Below are positions 16,092 to 25,183 of a stretch of DNA of 33,796 bases, in pieces. The notes below the pieces were generated by a model, which did not search any database, was not told where the DNA came from, and saw only the letters and a list, made by a program, of their open reading frames with translations. The DNA comes from Cyanobacteria bacterium DS2.3.42 (lineage in GTDB: Bacteria > Cyanobacteriota > Vampirovibrionia > Obscuribacterales > Obscuribacteraceae), in assembly GCA_013823055.1 (NCBI GenBank), contig PNLN01000018.1, positions 1 to 33,796 of the forward strand, read 5' to 3'. The translations under genes and the position numbers were made by a program. How positions within the stretch are numbered: the first letter of the stretch is position 1; the number at the start of each line of letters is the position of its first letter.

Positions 16092-16910
16092 TTATTGCTC
16101 AGGCGGAATGAATTTACGGTGGGCGCAAACGCCGTCGTTCTGCATGATCTCTTTAAGCCGCTTCAATCCGGTGTGTACAGCACGCGACACGCCCATTTCC
16201 GAAAGACCAAGCACAGTGGCTGTTTCCTTCTGAGAAAGGTCGTAGAAAAAGACGAACTCCACTATCTGGCGAGTCCTGCCGCCGAGCTTCTTGAGCGCCT
16301 GAGCAACCAGTTCGCGCTCTTCATTGGACATCAACTGATCCTGATAACGCTTATCCGGCACCGTTTCGCTCAAGCTGCGACGATCTTCGCGATCGTCTTC
16401 ATCGTTTGCAGAATCGAACGATTCGTAGTGAATACGCGCTTCCCACGATTGTTGGGCCTCGAGGACTTCCTGGACGGTAAAGCCGGAGTAGACCGCCAGT
16501 TCGTTAACTGAGGGCACATGGTCCAAAATTTTGGTCAGCTTTTCTTCCAACTGAGAGAGCTGAGAGTTCATCTCCGTGAGGCGTCTGGGCACTTGAACCA
16601 GAGAGCAATGGTCGCGCAGATAATGGCGAATCTCGCCTCTTATGTAGCAAGTGGCGAGGGTCTTGAAGCTGGCCGAACGCGCGCGGCGCGGATCGTAATA
16701 TTTGATAGCCTTGAGAAGCCCGATGGAGCCGACCTGTACGAGATCTTCCGTATAGTCGGGATTGAATTGCGCGTAACGCCGAGCGAACTGCCGTACCAGA
16801 GGCATGTACTGGCGAACGAGATCGTCAGTCTCTTCCTCTTTAAGGTATGCAGGAGCCTGCTTCGGTGAGCGCTTATTTGGATTTGATGTTTCGGGATAAG
16901 AGGTTTCCAT
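16092..16910 (-). CDS. RNA polymerase sigma factor, SigB/F/G (group 3) type
   Basis: 272 aa from the ATG at 16910, with AGGAA about 8 nt upstream; a GTG 34 codons earlier lacks a ribosome site. Region 2 is clear: DDLVRQYMPLVRQFARRYA, EDLVQVGSIGLLKAIKYYDP and ASFKTLATCYIRGEIRHYLR. Region 3 contains SLVQVPRRLTEMNSQL and VPSVNELAVYSGFTVQEVLE, and region 4 LSQKETATVLGLSEMGVSRA as the -35-binding helix-turn-helix. The Y-x-R-G-E-I-R-x-Y-L-R and VPRR blocks are typical of SigF/SigB factors; cyanobacterial SigF controls pili and surface functions. No anti-sigma gene is adjacent. It is divergent from the sensor kinase at 17084, so both may share a control region. Confidence 0.9.
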   Translation of the reverse strand: METSYPETSNPNKRSPKQAPAYLKEEETDDLVRQYMPLVRQFARRYAQFNPDYTEDLVQVGSIGLLKAIKYYDPRRARSASFKTLATCYIRGEIRHYLRDHCSLVQVPRRLTEMNSQLSQLEEKLTKILDHVPSVNELAVYSGFTVQEVLEAQQSWEARIHYESFDSANDEDDREDRRSLSETVPDKRYQDQLMSNEERELVAQALKKLGGRTRQIVEFVFFYDLSQKETATVLGLSEMGVSRAVHTGLKRLKEIMQNDGVCAHRKFIPPEQ

Positions 16911-17083
16911 ACCTGGCTTCCTATTTCTTATGGATTCGCTTCTTGCCCCCCCTCTCCCGTTTTTCCCTTGACAACTACGATTTAAACAGTCTCTTGCTTT
17001 GGAATTCGCCACAGTTGTGGGGTGTAGAACATTAATTCCGATAGAATTGGTCTAGGCCAAGCTTTTCCGCAGTCCCCTTTTGG

Positions 17084-19159
17084 GTGGATGAAGAACGAGC
17101 ACCACGCAGCCGGAAGAGACTGAAACGCCATACAGAGGACCAGGGTATCAATACCAAAGAACCGCCTCAGCACCTGAAAGCACCACGTGCAGTCGACAAA
17201 CTGATCGTCATGTGGGCGCGCGTTTCCGCGCAAAAGCAGCTGCTCGTATTGGGCATTCTCAGCATCTCCGCACTGGTGACTTTCACAGCCTGGGTGTGGG
17301 TCGACCGCGCACAGCGCGTTCTCAACTCATCGGTAGAACAATTCGGTGTGGCTCTGGCTCACGCTCTTGCCCGAGGCGGCGCCGAGTCGCTCACGCACGA
17401 AGGCAACCTGGAAGGGCTCAAATACTACATTTTGACCGAGCGCGACAAAACTCCGTCCATCGTTTACATCGTCTTCTGCGACCAGTCCGGCAAAGTCCTG
17501 CTTGACAGCGAAGTGATCAAAGCAAGAAATGGTGACACGCGACCGATCTTCCCAATCTTCAACGAACCGCCGGGCAAGTACGCCACGCCCAATGTTTACT
17601 CCAGTCCATACGGATACAGACCGGTAACTAATATCGCTGTACCGATGGAAAGAAACAACGAAAAGCTCGGTATGTGCTGGGTTGGATTAGACAGCAACGC
17701 CTTCACTATTTTAGGAACGCAAAAAGAAACCCGAAACTTCCTCGTTTCAATCTTCGGTCTGGTTGGGCTCTTAGGCGCCCTGGGCCTATGGGCGAACTAT
17801 GCTCTGATCAATCGCCCGCTGCGCGTTCTCTCTCAAGGCGCCAGTGAAATTGCCGCCGGACGTTTCGGCCACCAGATCAAATCGCAGCGCGCCGGTCGCG
17901 AAATCGACCATGTGGTCAATGCTTTCAATTACATGTCCAGCCGCCTGCAGCAATACGACAAACAAAATGTCGATACATTGATGGCTGAGCGCAACAAGTT
18001 TATCTCTGAGCGCAACAAGCTAGAGCTGGTTTTGATGTCCATCGCCGACGGCGTCGTCGTCTGCGATCGCGACAATAAAGTGCAGATAGTCAACGCTGCC
18101 GCTACTCAATTATTCGCCAAAGAAGCAAAAGAATTGCTCGGCAAACCACTCGTTTTCTGCACGGAAGAGCCGGACTCACCGCAAATCTGCCGCGTCGTCC
18201 AGGCTTTCACTGACACGGTTTCACCCGGCTCTCTTGAGCCTGTGGTTCAATCCATTCACCTGGGCGACCTGACTGTGCGCCTGCACATTGCCCCGATCAG
18301 TCTCAATCAAGAATTCCTCGGCTCCGTAATGATCATGCACGACGTTACGCGTGAAGCCGAATTGGAAAAGATGAAAAACGAATTTATATCCAATGTGTCG
18401 CACGAATTACGCACGCCAATCACATCGATCAAGACATACGTCGATACGCTATGCAACCACGGCGAAAAACTAGATCCTGATATATATCGCGAGTTTCTCG
18501 AGATCATCGACAACGAAGCCGATCGTTTGATGTATCTGGTCAATGACGTTTTAGAACTGAGCCGCATCGAAGAAGGCGACAGAGAATTGGAACTGATCGC
18601 ATTTCCTGTATTCGATGCAGTCGAGCAAGCAGTGCGCTCAGTCAATTTGATGGCCCGCGACCGCGAACTCGAATTGAAAGTTACGCAAGGTCCGGACGTA
18701 CCTGCTGTATATATGAATCGCGAATCGATCGAACGCGTAGCTATAAATCTTCTCACCAACGCGCTCAAGTACACCCCCGCCGGCGGCACCATCGAGGTGC
18801 TGATCAATCATTTGCCGGAAACAAAAGAAGTACAGGTAGCCATTAAAGACAACGGCATAGGAATTCCTGAGGAATGCTTGCCGCAGATTTTCGATCGTTT
18901 TTATAGAGTTGAACGCAAGGTTCATACGATCAAAGGAACGGGTTTGGGCTTAACCATCGTCACTAAGATTATTGAAAAACACAAAGGTCGCGTGACGGTC
19001 GAATCGGCGCTGGGGCAAGGGTCTACGTTCTCTTTCTTCCTGCCTACAGGCAATCCATATGAAGAGCAGGATCCTTTGAGAGGAGACACCATTGCGCCTT
19101 CTATGGAAGGAAACGCACTGGCCAAGCCGAATTTAACTTCTCACGAAATAGCTTCATAA
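17084..19159 (+). CDS. Membrane sensor histidine kinase (HAMP-PAS-HisKA-HATPase)
   Basis: 691 aa from a GTG at 17084; no clear Shine-Dalgarno, and the next in-frame Met (43) is also possible. Order: basic N-terminal tail, TM1 (about 51-73), extracytoplasmic sensor of about 145 residues, TM2 (about 218-241), HAMP (242-294), short coiled coil, PAS (about 308-422, ADGVVVCDRDNKVQIVNAAA), HisKA with NEFISNVSHELRTPITSIK (phospho-acceptor His440), N box NLLTNALKY, G1 DNGIGIP, F box FDRFYRV, G2 GTGLGL. The layout is that of WalK, PhoR and cyanobacterial NblS/Hik33. No response regulator lies next to it, so the partner is elsewhere. Confidence 0.92.
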   Translation: MDEERAPRSRKRLKRHTEDQGINTKEPPQHLKAPRAVDKLIVMWARVSAQKQLLVLGILSISALVTFTAWVWVDRAQRVLNSSVEQFGVALAHALARGGAESLTHEGNLEGLKYYILTERDKTPSIVYIVFCDQSGKVLLDSEVIKARNGDTRPIFPIFNEPPGKYATPNVYSSPYGYRPVTNIAVPMERNNEKLGMCWVGLDSNAFTILGTQKETRNFLVSIFGLVGLLGALGLWANYALINRPLRVLSQGASEIAAGRFGHQIKSQRAGREIDHVVNAFNYMSSRLQQYDKQNVDTLMAERNKFISERNKLELVLMSIADGVVVCDRDNKVQIVNAAATQLFAKEAKELLGKPLVFCTEEPDSPQICRVVQAFTDTVSPGSLEPVVQSIHLGDLTVRLHIAPISLNQEFLGSVMIMHDVTREAELEKMKNEFISNVSHELRTPITSIKTYVDTLCNHGEKLDPDIYREFLEIIDNEADRLMYLVNDVLELSRIEEGDRELELIAFPVFDAVEQAVRSVNLMARDRELELKVTQGPDVPAVYMNRESIERVAINLLTNALKYTPAGGTIEVLINHLPETKEVQVAIKDNGIGIPEECLPQIFDRFYRVERKVHTIKGTGLGLTIVTKIIEKHKGRVTVESALGQGSTFSFFLPTGNPYEEQDPLRGDTIAPSMEGNALAKPNLTSHEIAS

Positions 19160-19378
19160 ATTTCTTTTTTCTCATTTTGGATGCATCGCGCGCAAAGCGC
19201 GAAATTCGGCACGTCCAGCGCCCGCCAATTCCACTTGACATCGATCATGCGGGAAGATTAGCAATATATGGCCTGTTTGCCGCGTTTCCAAGAAATTGCC
19301 GTGTTATCATTGCTCCATTGACAAGGCCAAAAGCCGTGTCAGTTGACAGTTCCTAGCCGATTCCGAACCGATAAGCGA
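19160..19378. other. Intergenic region upstream of coaD
   Basis: This gap holds a small hairpin (TCGCGC-GCAAA-GCGCGA, 19186-19202) without a T-run, and TTGACA boxes at 19235-19240 and 19318-19323. Neither has a good -10 at standard spacing (best is TTAGCA after 17 nt from the first). The coaD promoter is probably here but I cannot place it. Confidence 0.4.
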
Positions 19379-19867
19379 ATGGTCCGAGTTATATATCCTG
19401 GCTCATTCGATCCTATGACTTATGGGCATTTGGACATCGTGTCACGGTCAAGCAAATTGTTTGACGAAGTGATCATGGCAGTCGTTGGTAACCCCGGGAA
19501 ATCCCCGCTACTACCGATTGAAATGAGAATGGAGTTAATCAGCGAAGCCGTAAAGGATCTGAAAAACGTTTCTGTAGGATCTTTTCAGGGTCTTACAGTT
19601 GATTACGCCAAACAGAACGACATCAAAGTTCTGATTAGGGGGCTGAGGGCTATTTCCGACTTCGAAGCGGAGTTGGGAATGGAGCAGGCGAATAAGCAAC
19701 TGTTTCCTGAACTAGAAACTATTTTTCTCATGACAAAAGCCGAGTATTCTTTTATCAGTTCATCCACTGTGAAGGAAATTGCCCGCCTCGGCGGTGACGT
19801 ATCCCAGTTTGTCCCCCCACCTGTGAACGAATACCTGAAGAGGCATTTCAGCAGAGGCACCAAATAG
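19379..19867 (+). CDS. coaD: Phosphopantetheine adenylyltransferase
   Basis: 162 aa from the ATG at 19379, the usual length for CoaD; a TTG 12 codons earlier is possible but would add a tail that the family lacks. Nucleotidyltransferase motifs: YPGSFDPMTYGHLDIVSRSS with T14-x-G16-H17, the lysine/serine region NPGKSPLLPIEMR, IRGLRAISDFEAELGMEQAN, and ISSSTVKEIA for ATP binding. It catalyses the penultimate step of coenzyme A synthesis (4'-phosphopantetheine + ATP to dephospho-CoA + PPi) in the cytoplasm. It is followed without a gap by the DivIVA-like gene, so the two are one operon. Confidence 0.96.
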   Translation: MVRVIYPGSFDPMTYGHLDIVSRSSKLFDEVIMAVVGNPGKSPLLPIEMRMELISEAVKDLKNVSVGSFQGLTVDYAKQNDIKVLIRGLRAISDFEAELGMEQANKQLFPELETIFLMTKAEYSFISSSTVKEIARLGGDVSQFVPPPVNEYLKRHFSRGTK

Positions 19868-20554
19868 ATGACGACGCTAACCGTATCTCCGCAACAACAG
19901 CAGCAAGCAACTGCAGCAACCTACAAGCAAACATCGATATATAAACATCTCGATCTGCTTGAGCATCTTATAGATGACGCTGTAGGCGTGTACAAATACA
20001 AACTCATCAATGCTGACGAGTTTCTCGATGTACTCGACAAAGCTCGCGCTCGCTTGCCGGAAGAATTGAAAGAAGCTGGAGACGTTCTTCAGCGCCGCGA
20101 CGAAATTCTGGGAGAGTCCCAGCGCCGCTCCGAACAAATTATCGCTACCGCTCGCCGGCAAGCCGAAAACATGTTGCACGAATCCGAGCTTCTCAAAGCC
20201 GTGCAAGCTGAAGTCGAGCGTATCCGCAAGCAAGTAGTTTCAGAAGTCGAACAAATGCGCAGAGAAGCTCTGGCAGAAGCTGAAAAGATTCGCCTGGAAG
20301 CAGAAGAGCATGCAGCCGCCACCCGCGAAGGTGCCGACCACTATGCTGAAAATGTGCTGACTCGCATAGACAGCGATTTGCAAAACCTCGGACAACGTCT
20401 GGTTGAATCACAAACTATTGTGAGAAACGGACAGCGTCTGCTCGGACAAGTGAAGCGTCACCCTTCGGCACCTGTTTTGAACGCTGCTTCGGCAGTTTCA
20501 GCAGTCGCCGGACTAAACAGCCCACTTCTCGGTGCAAATCTACCGCAACAATAG
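19868..20554 (+). CDS. DivIVA-like / ATP-synthase-B-like coiled-coil protein
   Basis: 228 aa. The ATG follows the coaD stop directly (TAGATG), with AGAGG 12 nt upstream inside coaD. After a Gln-rich start (PQQQQQATAAT) a globular block resembling a DivIVA-type N-terminus (LLEHLIDDAVGVYKYKLIN) leads to a long charged coiled coil, about residues 65-185, with heptads such as AEVERIRKQVVSEVEQMRRE and EAEKIRLEAEEHAAATREGA, and a disordered Ala/Pro tail. Such proteins organise division, polarity or envelope growth in related bacteria (e.g. DivIVA, cyanobacterial Cdv3), but this is inference by architecture. A bidirectional terminator follows. Confidence 0.65.
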   Translation: MTTLTVSPQQQQQATAATYKQTSIYKHLDLLEHLIDDAVGVYKYKLINADEFLDVLDKARARLPEELKEAGDVLQRRDEILGESQRRSEQIIATARRQAENMLHESELLKAVQAEVERIRKQVVSEVEQMRREALAEAEKIRLEAEEHAAATREGADHYAENVLTRIDSDLQNLGQRLVESQTIVRNGQRLLGQVKRHPSAPVLNAASAVSAVAGLNSPLLGANLPQQ

Positions 20555-20576
20555 TTGCAGTACACCAAAGAAATTG

Positions 20577-20611
20577 AAAACTCCCGAGTTTATCCCGGGA
20601 GTTTTTCTTTT
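20577..20611. terminator. Bidirectional rho-independent terminator
   Basis: Perfect 10-bp stem AAAACTCCCG / CGGGAGTTTT around a 9-nt loop, then TTTTTCTTTT on the plus strand; the minus-strand read also ends in a U-rich arm. It closes the coaD operon from one side and the giant gene ending at 20661 from the other. Confidence 0.9.
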
Positions 20612-20660
20612 GGGAACAGCACAGTGATTGGGGGCTGGCCCAATCATTGTTTCTCAAAAA

Positions 20661-23600
20661 CTAAGACACCGATGAGGACAATCCCATCAAGGCTGCTTTC
20701 ACAGCGTCATTGCTGACAGCGGAGAGCAAGTCATCAAAGTTATCGTTGGTGATGAAGGTGTGGTTGACCTTCAGACCGGCGATATCGGGGTTGTTCGTGT
20801 CTGCAGCGTAAACCGCTTTGATTGCCTTAGAAAGTGCACGCACTTCGTCGATACCATATGTGCCACCACCGGCTGCAAGAATTCTTTCAGCGGTCTGCCA
20901 TGGACCTTCGCCACGACGCACAGTAGCCAATGCAATCAAGTCTTCTGTCGGCATTGGCTGAGTCGGAACCACTGGAGTTTCTACTGGAGGTTCAAAGTCC
21001 AAGGTATTCTCCGCGATGTCTACAGCATTGCTTGTTGCTACGGCCACTTTCGGCAGAACTGTAGCCAGATCGGCCGCTGTGTTTATGACTTGCGGAAGAG
21101 CTGTTGCAACATCATCGCCAAACTTCGCTGCAGTTGTTGCAATGTTATCGCTGACGTTTGCTAATGCCGCGCCGGTGTTGTCGACCACAGCTGCCAATCT
21201 AGTATTTGCAAATGCATCCGGTAATTTCCACGCTTCAGGACCGTTAATGATCGGTCCACCGTTGGTAAATGCTTCCGGAAGCTTCCAATCTGCAGGACGA
21301 TTGAACATCGGTTCGCCCAGGTTATCAGCAGTTTGAAGATTCGGTCCGATCATATTGTTGTTTGCCGGCACCGGAATTCTCGTACCATCCTCCATCACAT
21401 AGTGGAGCTTGCCGTCTACAGTGACAGTTCTCTTAACGCCGGCTGGAAGCGCAGCAGTGTCAGCTACAACCGGCTCCGGAATTGCCTTTGTTCCGGCAAC
21501 GACAGCATCCTCACCGAATTCGAATGCTAATTGAATTGGGGGCTCGCTAGCTACAATGTTAGTTGTCGGCAGGTCGTTGATGACGTTTCCTGTTGTGTCC
21601 AGGTTTTCAGCCAAATTTCCTGTCACAGTGGTGGCATCTACCGCCTCACTGGAGGCTCTAATTGCGGTAACTGGTACTTCTACAACTTCTTGACCAGCCT
21701 TCGCCGCTGCCAGAGTTTCTGTACTGGCTTTCATAACTTCTGCAATGGGTGTTCCGCCTTTGTAGGCAGTGAAAGCCGCTCTGGCAGTGTTAGCAAGGAG
21801 GTTGACTCCGAGAGTTCCGCCAATATCGATAGTGCTCTGAAATCCGAGATCAATTTGTTCTTGCGTGGTAAGGGTGCCGCCCTCGATGTATTTCATCAGG
21901 TTTGTGCGGTTTGCTGCTGTTCCAAGCACAACAGAAAGACCGACTGCACCAGTAACACCACTCCAGCAAGTAGCGATCGTTCCAGCAATTACGATTGCAT
22001 CAAGTGCTTTCTGCGCCAGATCAGCGACATTAGCTTTCGTCTCGAGATTGTTGCGGAGCGCTTCTCTGAAGTAATCTTCAACGGCTTGCAGGGCTTCAGG
22101 AGGAAGCTCTTCTTTAAGGGAAGCGTATTGCTGAATCAAAGCTTGATTACGTTGCAGAGCGGTCAAAACTTGATCATGAGTGGGATCTATGACCATACCG
22201 TCTTGGGAGAAATTGTAGGTTCTATCCAGAAAGTCTTGAATTGGATCGGAGTCTTTCGAACTAAGCAAGGTGCTCAGCGCGATGGTGTCAGCATAATTTT
22301 CACCGGCGAGACCGATTACATCGGCTTCCATGTCGGCATCGTATTTATCAGCATAGGAAGATTTGAGTGATTCGATTTGTTCTGGCGACAAACGTGCCAG
22401 CGCGTCTTCAAAACCGCGATAGGACTCTCCGCCGTCAAGCACGGCAAGACGCATCATATCTTCCAATTCAATGTCAAAACCCTGACTCTGAATTCGTTGT
22501 AGGAGTTGAGTGTATTCCTCGTTGTTATTCTCACTGATTGCTTGGTTTATGAAATCCGCGCCAAATGCAACTTTATACTTCGCTTCGTAATCAGCCATAA
22601 ACTGATTCCTACCAGCTTCATCCAGACTGGCCAAATGAGCAAGGGTGTCGCGGAATGTGTCGGGCTGACCGGCACCATGACGTCCAGAGCTATCGTTTAT
22701 GTCATAAATGCGGGCATAATCAACCGGCAAAGTTTCGCCATTTTGCTGATTAATAACGTCTTGAACTGCTTGCTTTTCAGCACCCAAGAAAGCGTATTCA
22801 TGAGCATAAGTTTCTTGGTTGTTCTCGCTCTTGCTCATTTGGTACCGACCGGAATAGTCGGTAAGTCCAACCGGAGCTGCATCATCTCCCAGCACACCAA
22901 ATCCCAAAGGAATGCCATTTCCATTCAGCATTTCCGACAACGCTACATCATTGACGCTAGGGTCCAGCACTTGCATCGTGCCCATCAATGTTCTGTCGAA
23001 TAGCGAAGCTTGGTGATAAGGATCCGCATGCATTTTGTCCAACATGGCGGCATACTTCGGATCTGCATAAATTTGCATCATAGCCGTCAGTCGTTCTGCC
23101 GTGGCTTGATTTTCTTCGCTGTTCTCCGTGTCCAACTCGCCGTTCATCATCTTGCGAACGATCGTTTCAACAGGACCTTCAACAGGTGGCTTGCCAGTCT
23201 CACCAACTTGCTTCAGCATCATTTGCGCATAAAGCATTGCTTGCTCGCCGCCTTCGTTGCCGAAGTGGAACTGTTCGGTGCGCCATACGGTACCAAAAAC
23301 AATCGAGTCTACTTCTTCCTTAAAGGAGGGATCGCTTGGATCCATGTACTTCGCAACATCTTCTGCGGACATGTGAGCAATTGCATCAGCAAGTTTGAAA
23401 GGATCTCCTTCCGGTCCTTCATTCTCGATCAATACGTCCATTAAGTCATTGCGAGCAATCTCGACTTCACCATGCGATGGAGCATCTGCAACTTGCTTCA
23501 GCAAGCCAGTCAAACTCTCGGCAACTTCAGGAGATGAAGAATATCTCTGTACCAGATTTCTCAGGTTGGACAGGTAAGCAGACTCAGCACCACCCTCGGT

Positions 23601-24938
23601 GTGAAGTCTCTTCCAGTCAGCCTCACTCATTTGCTCGATAGCAACCTTGATCACCTGGTCGGTGAGCTTCCCATCAATACTCGCTTGAGCAAGAGTAGAA
23701 AGCATGGTGCCTTCACCGTGGATCAGCTTATCGCTCCAGATAATTGCTTGATCTTCGCCGCCGATTGAAACAAAAGAGTTGTTCAGCTCTTGGTAGTACT
23801 GCTTAGCTTGCAGTTGTTCGCTATCCAATTCGGTGTCAGGCGTATTAACCAGCTCCTGCCCTTTGGCAAAAGTAGCCCGATCCTCTGGCTGAGCGAAGGC
23901 GATTTCATCATCAATGTTACCGTTAACGTCGCTGAACGGGTGCCAACCTTGGTATGGAGCAACATTGTCCAAAACGGTGGCTGTACCATGCTGCAAGTAT
24001 GAGTCTGCCATTGGCAGGTCACCAAATGCAGTGTTGTAGATCAACCCGAAATTAGCATCGGCACTCAATGCATCTCTTACTGGAGCGTTTGCACCAATCA
24101 AAGATTGAAACACATCCAATCCGTAAGCAGCGTCGGTATGACCGTAGGCTACGTTGGTTGCAACACTCCTGGCAGCACCAACAACCTCAGCCAAAGTGGC
24201 GCCGTCCTGGCCCTTCATGTAGAGACTTTCTGTCAATTCTTTATCAATAGCTGGAATATTCGATTGCTTAATAGCATCGAGAAGCGAAAGGTCGCCGTGG
24301 CGGTCAGCAAAATTCGCGTTCCAATCTGCTTCCGCTCTGGCTACATCTGCGCTGTTCATTCCACTAAACGTCATTCTCAATTGACGTCCAGCCTCTTCGC
24401 TCTGACCACTGGCAGCCATTACGAGCGCAACATTCAAATTACCAGCGAAATTTGTGCCGGCATCCGTGGTCATCAGCTTTGATTCGAGTCTGGCAAATTC
24501 TATGGCAGGCATGACTTTGCGCAAGTCATCAAGCAACTTTCCGGTACCGTCCAGGGATTCATAGGTCTGAGCAACACGCACGAAATCTTCCTGACGAAGA
24601 CCGGATAGCGTGACATACAAACTATTGGTATCAACAGCATGACCCAGGGTGAATATCTGATCCAACACGCTTGGGTTTAAGGTAGCTTTGATTTCTTCCG
24701 CTTTTGCCAGGTCCGCTGCCGGTGTCATGAGGCGAACTTCGTTTGCGTCTACTAGCGACTGATTGCCGGCATCTGGCGTATTGAGAACGAATTCGAACTC
24801 AGCGGCACCAGCAATGACTCCGGTAGTTGTATCTTCCTTAGTCGGAAGCACATCATTGCAAATTGCTTCGTCGGCCACATGACTAGACGTCGTGGTTCCG
24901 GACTCTTGTGGTATTTCGCAGACTTTATCACCGGCCAT
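20661..24938 (-). CDS. Giant helical-repeat protein A with LysM-like C-terminus (unknown family)
   Basis: 1425 aa, ATG start with AGGAG 10 nt upstream. Not recognised. N-terminal leader with C7-E-I-P and HVADEAIC27; no signal peptide. Residues about 60-970 are helical repeats, some annexin-like in rhythm (VDTNSLYVTLSGLRQEDFVR, then a Y-x-S-L block; FEDALARLSPEQIESLKSSY). Gly/Ala-rich hydrophobic segment about 978-1010 (AIVIAGTIATCWSGVTGAVG). Residues 1080-1330 are a low-complexity tether containing a 19-residue-spaced duplication (PADWKLPEAF / PEAWKLPDAF). The C-terminal module starts ATVRRGEGPWQTAERILAAG (about 1338) and ends with a TNDNFDDLLSAVSN block. It shares the plan with the next two upstream genes. 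Possible roles (envelope-bound, adhesion, effector) are speculation. Confidence 0.85.
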   Translation of the reverse strand: MAGDKVCEIPQESGTTTSSHVADEAICNDVLPTKEDTTTGVIAGAAEFEFVLNTPDAGNQSLVDANEVRLMTPAADLAKAEEIKATLNPSVLDQIFTLGHAVDTNSLYVTLSGLRQEDFVRVAQTYESLDGTGKLLDDLRKVMPAIEFARLESKLMTTDAGTNFAGNLNVALVMAASGQSEEAGRQLRMTFSGMNSADVARAEADWNANFADRHGDLSLLDAIKQSNIPAIDKELTESLYMKGQDGATLAEVVGAARSVATNVAYGHTDAAYGLDVFQSLIGANAPVRDALSADANFGLIYNTAFGDLPMADSYLQHGTATVLDNVAPYQGWHPFSDVNGNIDDEIAFAQPEDRATFAKGQELVNTPDTELDSEQLQAKQYYQELNNSFVSIGGEDQAIIWSDKLIHGEGTMLSTLAQASIDGKLTDQVIKVAIEQMSEADWKRLHTEGGAESAYLSNLRNLVQRYSSSPEVAESLTGLLKQVADAPSHGEVEIARNDLMDVLIENEGPEGDPFKLADAIAHMSAEDVAKYMDPSDPSFKEEVDSIVFGTVWRTEQFHFGNEGGEQAMLYAQMMLKQVGETGKPPVEGPVETIVRKMMNGELDTENSEENQATAERLTAMMQIYADPKYAAMLDKMHADPYHQASLFDRTLMGTMQVLDPSVNDVALSEMLNGNGIPLGFGVLGDDAAPVGLTDYSGRYQMSKSENNQETYAHEYAFLGAEKQAVQDVINQQNGETLPVDYARIYDINDSSGRHGAGQPDTFRDTLAHLASLDEAGRNQFMADYEAKYKVAFGADFINQAISENNNEEYTQLLQRIQSQGFDIELEDMMRLAVLDGGESYRGFEDALARLSPEQIESLKSSYADKYDADMEADVIGLAGENYADTIALSTLLSSKDSDPIQDFLDRTYNFSQDGMVIDPTHDQVLTALQRNQALIQQYASLKEELPPEALQAVEDYFREALRNNLETKANVADLAQKALDAIVIAGTIATCWSGVTGAVGLSVVLGTAANRTNLMKYIEGGTLTTQEQIDLGFQSTIDIGGTLGVNLLANTARAAFTAYKGGTPIAEVMKASTETLAAAKAGQEVVEVPVTAIRASSEAVDATTVTGNLAENLDTTGNVINDLPTTNIVASEPPIQLAFEFGEDAVVAGTKAIPEPVVADTAALPAGVKRTVTVDGKLHYVMEDGTRIPVPANNNMIGPNLQTADNLGEPMFNRPADWKLPEAFTNGGPIINGPEAWKLPDAFANTRLAAVVDNTGAALANVSDNIATTAAKFGDDVATALPQVINTAADLATVLPKVAVATSNAVDIAENTLDFEPPVETPVVPTQPMPTEDLIALATVRRGEGPWQTAERILAAGGGTYGIDEVRALSKAIKAVYAADTNNPDIAGLKVNHTFITNDNFDDLLSAVSNDAVKAALMGLSSSVS

Positions 24939-24946
24939 AGTAAATC

Positions 24947-24968
24947 GGCTCCTGGGGAGAGGGGAGCT
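24947..24968 (-). promoter_or_regulatory. 5'-UTR hairpin that can hide the Shine-Dalgarno of giant gene A
   Basis: In the transcript, GCTCC pairs with GGAGC across a pyrimidine-rich loop; the 3' arm is the AGGAG ribosome site itself. A matching hairpin with the same arms is present before giant gene B. Conservation in two paralogs suggests function, or simply common descent. Confidence 0.45.
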
Positions 24969-25052
24969 AACAAAGAAATTGCAAGGGGATTTGGAGATTC
25001 GCAGCCGTTTCTAGGGCTGGCGAGACTAATCTACCAACAGCCCATGACATTC

Positions 25053-25071
25053 GTATGACGACCTGTCATAC
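25053..25071. promoter_or_regulatory. Operator-like inverted repeat upstream of giant gene A
   Basis: GTATGAC-GACCT-GTCATAC is a perfect 7-bp inverted repeat with a 5-nt spacer, and a further ATGAC half-site lies at 25044-25048. It is 115 nt before the start codon of gene A, in the only promoter-sized gap between genes A and B. Confidence 0.35.
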
Positions 25072-25114
25072 AAGGCAAGAACCCAGCTCTGTGGGGATAA
25101 ACTTGAACACCGGC

Positions 25115-25146
25115 AAAAACTCCCGGGGGAAATCCGGGAGGTTTTG
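25115..25146 (-). terminator. Rho-independent terminator of giant gene B
   Basis: On the minus strand a stem CCTCCCGG / CCGGGAG is followed by TTTTTG, 38 nt after the gene B stop. Its core AAAACTCCCGG...CCGGGAG resembles the terminator at 20577 of gene A. Confidence 0.8.
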
Positions 25147-25183
25147 CTCTTGGCGATCAGTTGAAACTTTTGGGGTTGTTGAA

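Noticed and set aside
16968-16973. TTGACA between the sigma-factor and kinase genes as a kinase promoter
   Set aside because: No -10-like hexamer at 16-18 nt spacing.
19186-19202. Hairpin TCGCGC-GCAAA-GCGCGA after the sensor kinase, considered as a terminator
   Set aside because: No T-run on the 3' side in either direction; the T-rich stretch lies upstream of it.
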